Positions 60,511 through 64,000 of a stretch of DNA of 64,000 nucleotides are shown here, piece by piece. Every line of letters starts with the position of its first letter. Positions within the stretch are counted from its first letter, which is position 1. The translations under genes were made by a program, and so were the position numbers. Under the pieces are notes generated by a model. The model made no database searches, had not been told where the DNA came from, and saw nothing but the letters and a program-made list of their open reading frames with translations. Origin of the DNA: Arthrobacter hankyongi (GTDB lineage: Bacteria > Actinomycetota > Actinomycetes > Actinomycetales > Micrococcaceae); assembly GCF_022012395.1 (NCBI RefSeq), contig NZ_JAKLTQ010000010.1:62001-126000 (forward strand). Reading direction: 5' to 3'.

Positions 60511-62082
60511 GTGGATCGATTGGTCACCATACGCGACGCGGCGGCGGAATCGGGAGCTTCTGCCTGGAGGTTGCGCGCATGGGAAGCTGCAGGACTTCTC
60601 CACCCTTCGCGGTCGTCCGCCGGTTACCGGCTCTACAGCGATGAGGACATTCAGCTGGCTTCGTCCTTGCGTGAAGCCGAAGATCAAGGTGACCGGGTGC
60701 GCCTGCGGGCCGCGGCTCCGGTGACCACTGGGGCTTCGGGCCGGGAGCAGGATTTTGCTGCGCTGGCATACGTCTCCCCTTCCCCGGGACGCGGGATGGA
60801 CTTGGGGCACGGGGTCGGGCGGCCCCTGCGCAGGCTGGCCCACGGAATTTCCCATAGGGAAGAGGAATCCGCGGTGCTGCATGTCGCCCTGGACAGCGCG
60901 TTGGAGGTTGCAGGCGCCACGGTCGGGGCGCTTTCCCTGGCCGACATGGCAACCCAGCGGTACGGCCTTGTCGCGAGCAGGGGCCTGTCGGAAGCGTACG
61001 TCAAGGGAATCACGACCTGGAGGCTCCACGAGGGCCTTGCCGGAGAGTCTTTCGGGCTGCGCGAGCCGCTGGCCATCCCGGATCTGAGCGTCAGCCCCGG
61101 GGTGGCGCGCGCGATCGTACACCAGGAGGGATTGCGGGGATACATCTGTTTGCCGCTCCTGCGGGGGCAGCGGCGGCTGGGAATTCTGGAAGTCTTTTCG
61201 AAGTCGCCCCGCGATTTCGGCCATGAAGAGCTGGCGCCGCTCGAGGTCGTCGCCTCGATCGCGGCGGCTTTGCTGGAAACCTTCGTCATCAAGCGTGACG
61301 CCCAGCAGCTGCGCAGTGAGCGGTACCGGGTGATCAGCGACTGGACTTCCCAGTCGACAAGGGTGCTGCAGGAGGAGCGCCGGACGTTGGCGGCGGACAT
61401 CCGGGGCGAGGCAATCTTGGCAGCACGGGAGGGAAGGAACAACGCCGCGGCGCACCGTCTCAGTGCCCTCGCGGACCGTTTGGAGAGCGGTGGGGCCGCT
61501 GAAGTCGACGTAGTTCCGGCGATCCGAAACGAGCTCTTGCCCAGGCTCGCGGCGGGTACGGCCAAGGAGATCGAACTGCGGGTCGACGGGTGGCCTGCCC
61601 GAATCGGGGTCGACCTTTCCACCCGGATCTACCAGGTCGTCGATGCGCTGGCCGGCCCCGCGGCGGGGGCGGCCAAGTCAGCGGTTCTGGTGGTGTTGGG
61701 CGAGCGGAACGGGCAGTTGGTACTTGAGGTCCATGACGACCGGTTGGCTCCCGACGACATCAACCGCCTGGCCACAGTGGCCACAGAAGCACGGCTGGCC
61801 GTGCGGGGGATGGAAGGGAAGCTGGAACGTGCCATCGAAGCACCATGGAACTGCGGGGTGAAGGCGATTCTCCCGTTCGTTCCCGCTGATTCCCGGCTGG
61901 CCGCGCTCACCCCCCGGGAGCGGGCTGTCCTGGAGAGCATGGACCTGGGGCAGCCGAATCGGGAGCTGGCCGCCGCCTTGGGCATCTCAACGAAGACTCT
62001 CCAGAACCACCTGACCGCCATCTACCGCAAGTTGATGGTGAGCAACCGCGGCCAGGCGATGCGACTTCTGCGCGGTGACTAG
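60511..62082 (+). CDS. MerR-GAF-ATPase-like-LuxR multidomain regulator
   Basis: 523 residues from GTG 60511, six bases after AAGGA; the earlier ATGs at 60457 have no such site. Domains: a MerR-type HTH at about 4-60 (VTIRDAAAESGASAWRLRAWEAAGLLHPSRSSAGYRLYSDEDI); a GAF domain at about 125-255 (HREEESAVLHVALDSALEVAGATVGALSLAD; GYICLPLLRGQRRLGILEVFS); a region at about 330-445 resembling a histidine-kinase ATPase with the G-boxes lost (LVLEVHDDRLAPDDI); and a LuxR HTH at about 462-518 (LTPRERAVLESMDLGQPNRELAAALGISTKTLQNHLTAIYRKL). Two DNA-binding domains in one chain is odd. It precedes the aldehyde dehydrogenase gene by 150 bp and probably regulates it. Confidence 0.85.
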   Translation: MDRLVTIRDAAAESGASAWRLRAWEAAGLLHPSRSSAGYRLYSDEDIQLASSLREAEDQGDRVRLRAAAPVTTGASGREQDFAALAYVSPSPGRGMDLGHGVGRPLRRLAHGISHREEESAVLHVALDSALEVAGATVGALSLADMATQRYGLVASRGLSEAYVKGITTWRLHEGLAGESFGLREPLAIPDLSVSPGVARAIVHQEGLRGYICLPLLRGQRRLGILEVFSKSPRDFGHEELAPLEVVASIAAALLETFVIKRDAQQLRSERYRVISDWTSQSTRVLQEERRTLAADIRGEAILAAREGRNNAAAHRLSALADRLESGGAAEVDVVPAIRNELLPRLAAGTAKEIELRVDGWPARIGVDLSTRIYQVVDALAGPAAGAAKSAVLVVLGERNGQLVLEVHDDRLAPDDINRLATVATEARLAVRGMEGKLERAIEAPWNCGVKAILPFVPADSRLAALTPRERAVLESMDLGQPNRELAAALGISTKTLQNHLTAIYRKLMVSNRGQAMRLLRGD

Positions 62083-62230
62083 CGGACGGTTTTTGGTCTA
62101 GGAGGGGTCCTGACTGGAAGCATGGACAGAAATCCCATAGAGACGCAGATCACGGAATATTAGCGTCTTCTCTAGGTACAACGGCCTGCCTCTTGTGACA
62201 CCGGGCAGGATGATCGGACGGAGAAACGTT

Positions 62231-63778
62231 ATGCACATGCTTGTCGACGGACAGTGGGTAGCCGCCTCGAACGGGGCTACGATCGACGTGGTCAACCCGG
62301 CGACTGGAGAGATTATCGGCACGGTCCCCGAGGCCAGCGAGGCCGACGTGGATCGCGCCGTTGAAGCCGCGGTGAGAGCGCAACGGGTGTGGGAGCAGAC
62401 CTCCGCGCTGGCCCGGGCGGCCGTGATGCACGAATTCGCGGCCAAGGTCCGTGCGAACCAGCGCGAACTCGCCGAACTGCTCACCCGCGAGGGCGGGTCA
62501 TCCCTGGCCGAGAACATGGATGAGATCCGCTGGGTTGCAGAGGCGACGGAATACTACGCGGAGATGGGCCGCAACATCGGGGGCCGCGTAGTCCCGTCCC
62601 AGGAGCCGACACTGACGAACCTTGTGCTCAAGCGCCCTGTCGGGGTCGTTGCAGCCATCGCGCCCTGGAACTATCCGGCCCTGCTCCTGTCGTGGAAGCT
62701 GGCACCGGCCCTGGCCGCCGGCAACGCCGTTGTCATCAAGCCACCGGCGGAGACTCCGCTGACCGTGCTGCGGCTCATCGAAATGCTCAATACGCCGGCC
62801 GGCGTGGTCCAGGTGGTTACCGGCGGCATCCCCGTCGGGAAGCATCTGGCCGAACACCCCCAGACGGACATGGTGGCCTTCACCGGATCCCTGTCCGCCG
62901 GCCAGGCGATCATCAGCTCCACCGCCCAGCAGGTCAAACGCCTCTCCCTGGAACTCTCGGGCCAGGACCCGATGATTGTCTGCGACGATGTCGACATCGA
63001 CGACGCGGTCGAGGCGGTGCTCTGGGCAGGCTTCACCAATGCCGGGCAGGTGTGCACGTCCTCAGAACGCATCTACGTCATGCGCAACATCTACGACGAG
63101 TTCTCCAGAAAGCTGGCGCGTCGTGCCGACGAACTGATCGTCGGCGACCCGATGGACACCAGCACGGACGTCGGGGCTCTCGGCACTCCGGCGCAGCTGG
63201 AGAAGACCCGGACCTACGTCGAGACCGCCCGCGCGCTCGGCGCCACGGTCCTCGCCGGCGGGCAAGCGGCGGAGGGTGTGGGAACATTCTACCGGCCCAC
63301 CGTCCTCGAGGGCCTGAGCCACGAACAACTCACCGAACTCGGTGAGATCTTCGGCCCGATCGTGCCGCTGGTGCCGGTCGACTCCTTTGACGAGGCGCTC
63401 ACCGTGGCCAACGACAGCCAGTTCGGTCTCGGCGCCAACGTCCTGACCACCAACATGGAGCGCGCCTGGCGCGCCGCCAAGGAGCTGCGCTTCGGCCAGG
63501 TCTGGATCAACAACCCCCTGGTGGACAACGACGCCGGCCCGTTCGGCGGCCAGCGCCGCAGCGGGCTCGGCCGCGAGCTCGGTGAAGAAGGCCTGCAGGC
63601 CTTCATGGAAACTAGCCACGTGAGCTTCGACTACCAGCTCGAGCGCAAGTACTGGTGGTACCCGTACTCCCGGTACTCCGAGACCATGGGCCTGACCGAC
63701 GGCCGCTCCAGCGGATTCCTGGGAGGACACGCGGGCGCCGTCGCCGTTCCCGCCGCTGCGGGCAGCGTGGAGGCCTGA
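62231..63778 (+). CDS. NAD-dependent aldehyde dehydrogenase
   Basis: 515 residues from ATG 62231, seven bases after GGAG. The family landmarks are complete: PWNYPALLLSWKLAPALAAGNAVVIKPPAETP, FTGSLSAGQ, LELSGQDP (general-base Glu), AGQVCTSSERIYV (catalytic Cys) and EIFGPIVPLVPV. It oxidises an aldehyde to the acid in the cytosol. A C-terminal ~30-residue Gly/Ala-rich extension is atypical. The alcohol dehydrogenase gene begins one base after its stop, so an alcohol-to-acid path is likely. Betaine aldehyde or aryl aldehydes are possible substrates. Confidence 0.93.
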   Translation: MHMLVDGQWVAASNGATIDVVNPATGEIIGTVPEASEADVDRAVEAAVRAQRVWEQTSALARAAVMHEFAAKVRANQRELAELLTREGGSSLAENMDEIRWVAEATEYYAEMGRNIGGRVVPSQEPTLTNLVLKRPVGVVAAIAPWNYPALLLSWKLAPALAAGNAVVIKPPAETPLTVLRLIEMLNTPAGVVQVVTGGIPVGKHLAEHPQTDMVAFTGSLSAGQAIISSTAQQVKRLSLELSGQDPMIVCDDVDIDDAVEAVLWAGFTNAGQVCTSSERIYVMRNIYDEFSRKLARRADELIVGDPMDTSTDVGALGTPAQLEKTRTYVETARALGATVLAGGQAAEGVGTFYRPTVLEGLSHEQLTELGEIFGPIVPLVPVDSFDEALTVANDSQFGLGANVLTTNMERAWRAAKELRFGQVWINNPLVDNDAGPFGGQRRSGLGRELGEEGLQAFMETSHVSFDYQLERKYWWYPYSRYSETMGLTDGRSSGFLGGHAGAVAVPAAAGSVEA

Positions 63779-63779
63779 G

Positions 63780-64000
63780 ATGCACTTCAAGGCCGCCGTC
63801 TTCGACGGCCCCGGAACACCCCTGGCCATCGAGGAGCTCTCGGTCGAAAGCCCCCGCTTCGGCGAAGTCCTGGTACGTATGACCGCCAGCGGGGTCTGCC
63901 ACAGCGACTACCATGTGGTTCTGGGCGAATGGGGAGCGAAGTTCCCGCTGGTGCTGGGACACGAGGGCGCCGGAGTCATCGTCGAAACCGGCCCGGGGGT
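63780..64000 (+). CDS. Zinc-dependent alcohol dehydrogenase (partial)
   Basis: 73 codons are visible before the window ends; GGAGG precedes ATG 63780. The start MHFKAAVFDGPGTPLAIEEL and the zinc ligands in GVCHSDYHVVLGEW (Cys, His) and LGHEGAGVI (His-Glu) are those of class III/NDMA-dependent or aryl alcohol dehydrogenases. It would supply aldehyde to the preceding dehydrogenase. The C-terminal part is outside the window. Confidence 0.9.
   Translation, partial: MHFKAAVFDGPGTPLAIEELSVESPRFGEVLVRMTASGVCHSDYHVVLGEWGAKFPLVLGHEGAGVIVETGPG

Noticed and set aside
1-64000. tRNA or rRNA genes
   Set aside because: No tRNA cloverleaf with a T-loop GTTCGA core and matching acceptor stem, and no rRNA-like stretch, was seen by eye; small divergent RNAs could be missed.

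Overview
The window is about 64 kb of GC-rich DNA with an actinobacterial look: strong Shine-Dalgarno sites, frequent ATGA/TGATG stop-start overlaps, GTG starts, and gene families typical of soil Micrococcaceae such as Arthrobacter and relatives. The genus is inferred from gene content and codon use only. No rRNA, tRNA or CRISPR array was recognised.

Layout. (1) 2-1121: the tail of a RES-like protein and a DUF4839-type membrane protein. (2) 1481-10575: a LacI-controlled catabolic and transport locus. A six-gene minus-strand operon encodes a glutamine-amidotransferase-like protein, a creatinase-like M24 enzyme, a spermidine/putrescine-type ABC importer whose two permeases are fused, and a ribokinase-type kinase. 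It faces a LacI regulator and a metallo-beta-lactamase-fold lactonase. (3) 10849-27762: a defence- and DNA-processing-rich island. It holds an XRE regulator with a possible DUF3800-like partner, a MUG-type DNA glycosylase, a NERD protein, a single-polypeptide type ISP restriction-modification enzyme translationally coupled to an unfamiliar 814-residue nuclease-like protein, a divergent RHH-YfbU plus Mrr-like nuclease pair, another PD-(D/E)xK-like protein, a frameshifted gene and a serine resolvase. (4) 27880-28960: two copies of a small-gene repeat module; a third copy lies at 53960-54520. (5) 28971-40913: an ornithine-cyclodeaminase-like gene and a nine-gene operon (ABC importer, flavin reductase, DszC-like monooxygenase, RutE-like reductase, deaminase, dienelactone hydrolase), facing a large LuxR-type ATPase regulator. 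(6) 41310-50146: two adjacent aromatic-type catabolic loci, each with its own paralogous GntR/FCD regulator. One carries FAH hydrolase, FAD hydroxylase, quinone reductase and extradiol dioxygenase; the other an SDR and an MHS-type permease. (7) 50254-53231: an IS110-family and an IS630-family insertion sequence. (8) 54808-60067: a class III aminotransferase and methylmalonate-semialdehyde dehydrogenase pair under a divergent PucR regulator, then a TauE/SafE pseudogene. (9) 60511-64000: an unusual MerR-GAF-ATPase-like-LuxR regulator followed by aldehyde and alcohol dehydrogenases.

How the genes work together. Most of the window is modular catabolism: each operon pairs an importer or redox set with a divergent regulator, and several divergent promoters carry visible inverted repeats. 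The island at 10.8-27.8 kb is different. It concentrates nuclease folds and is punctuated by a recurrent intergenic motif (CATATG..GTTATC..GCG) found at five places. The best candidates for something undescribed are the coupled type ISP plus 814-residue protein, the RHH-YfbU plus Mrr pair, the recurrent motif, the Rut-like nine-gene operon, and the four-domain MerR/LuxR regulator.
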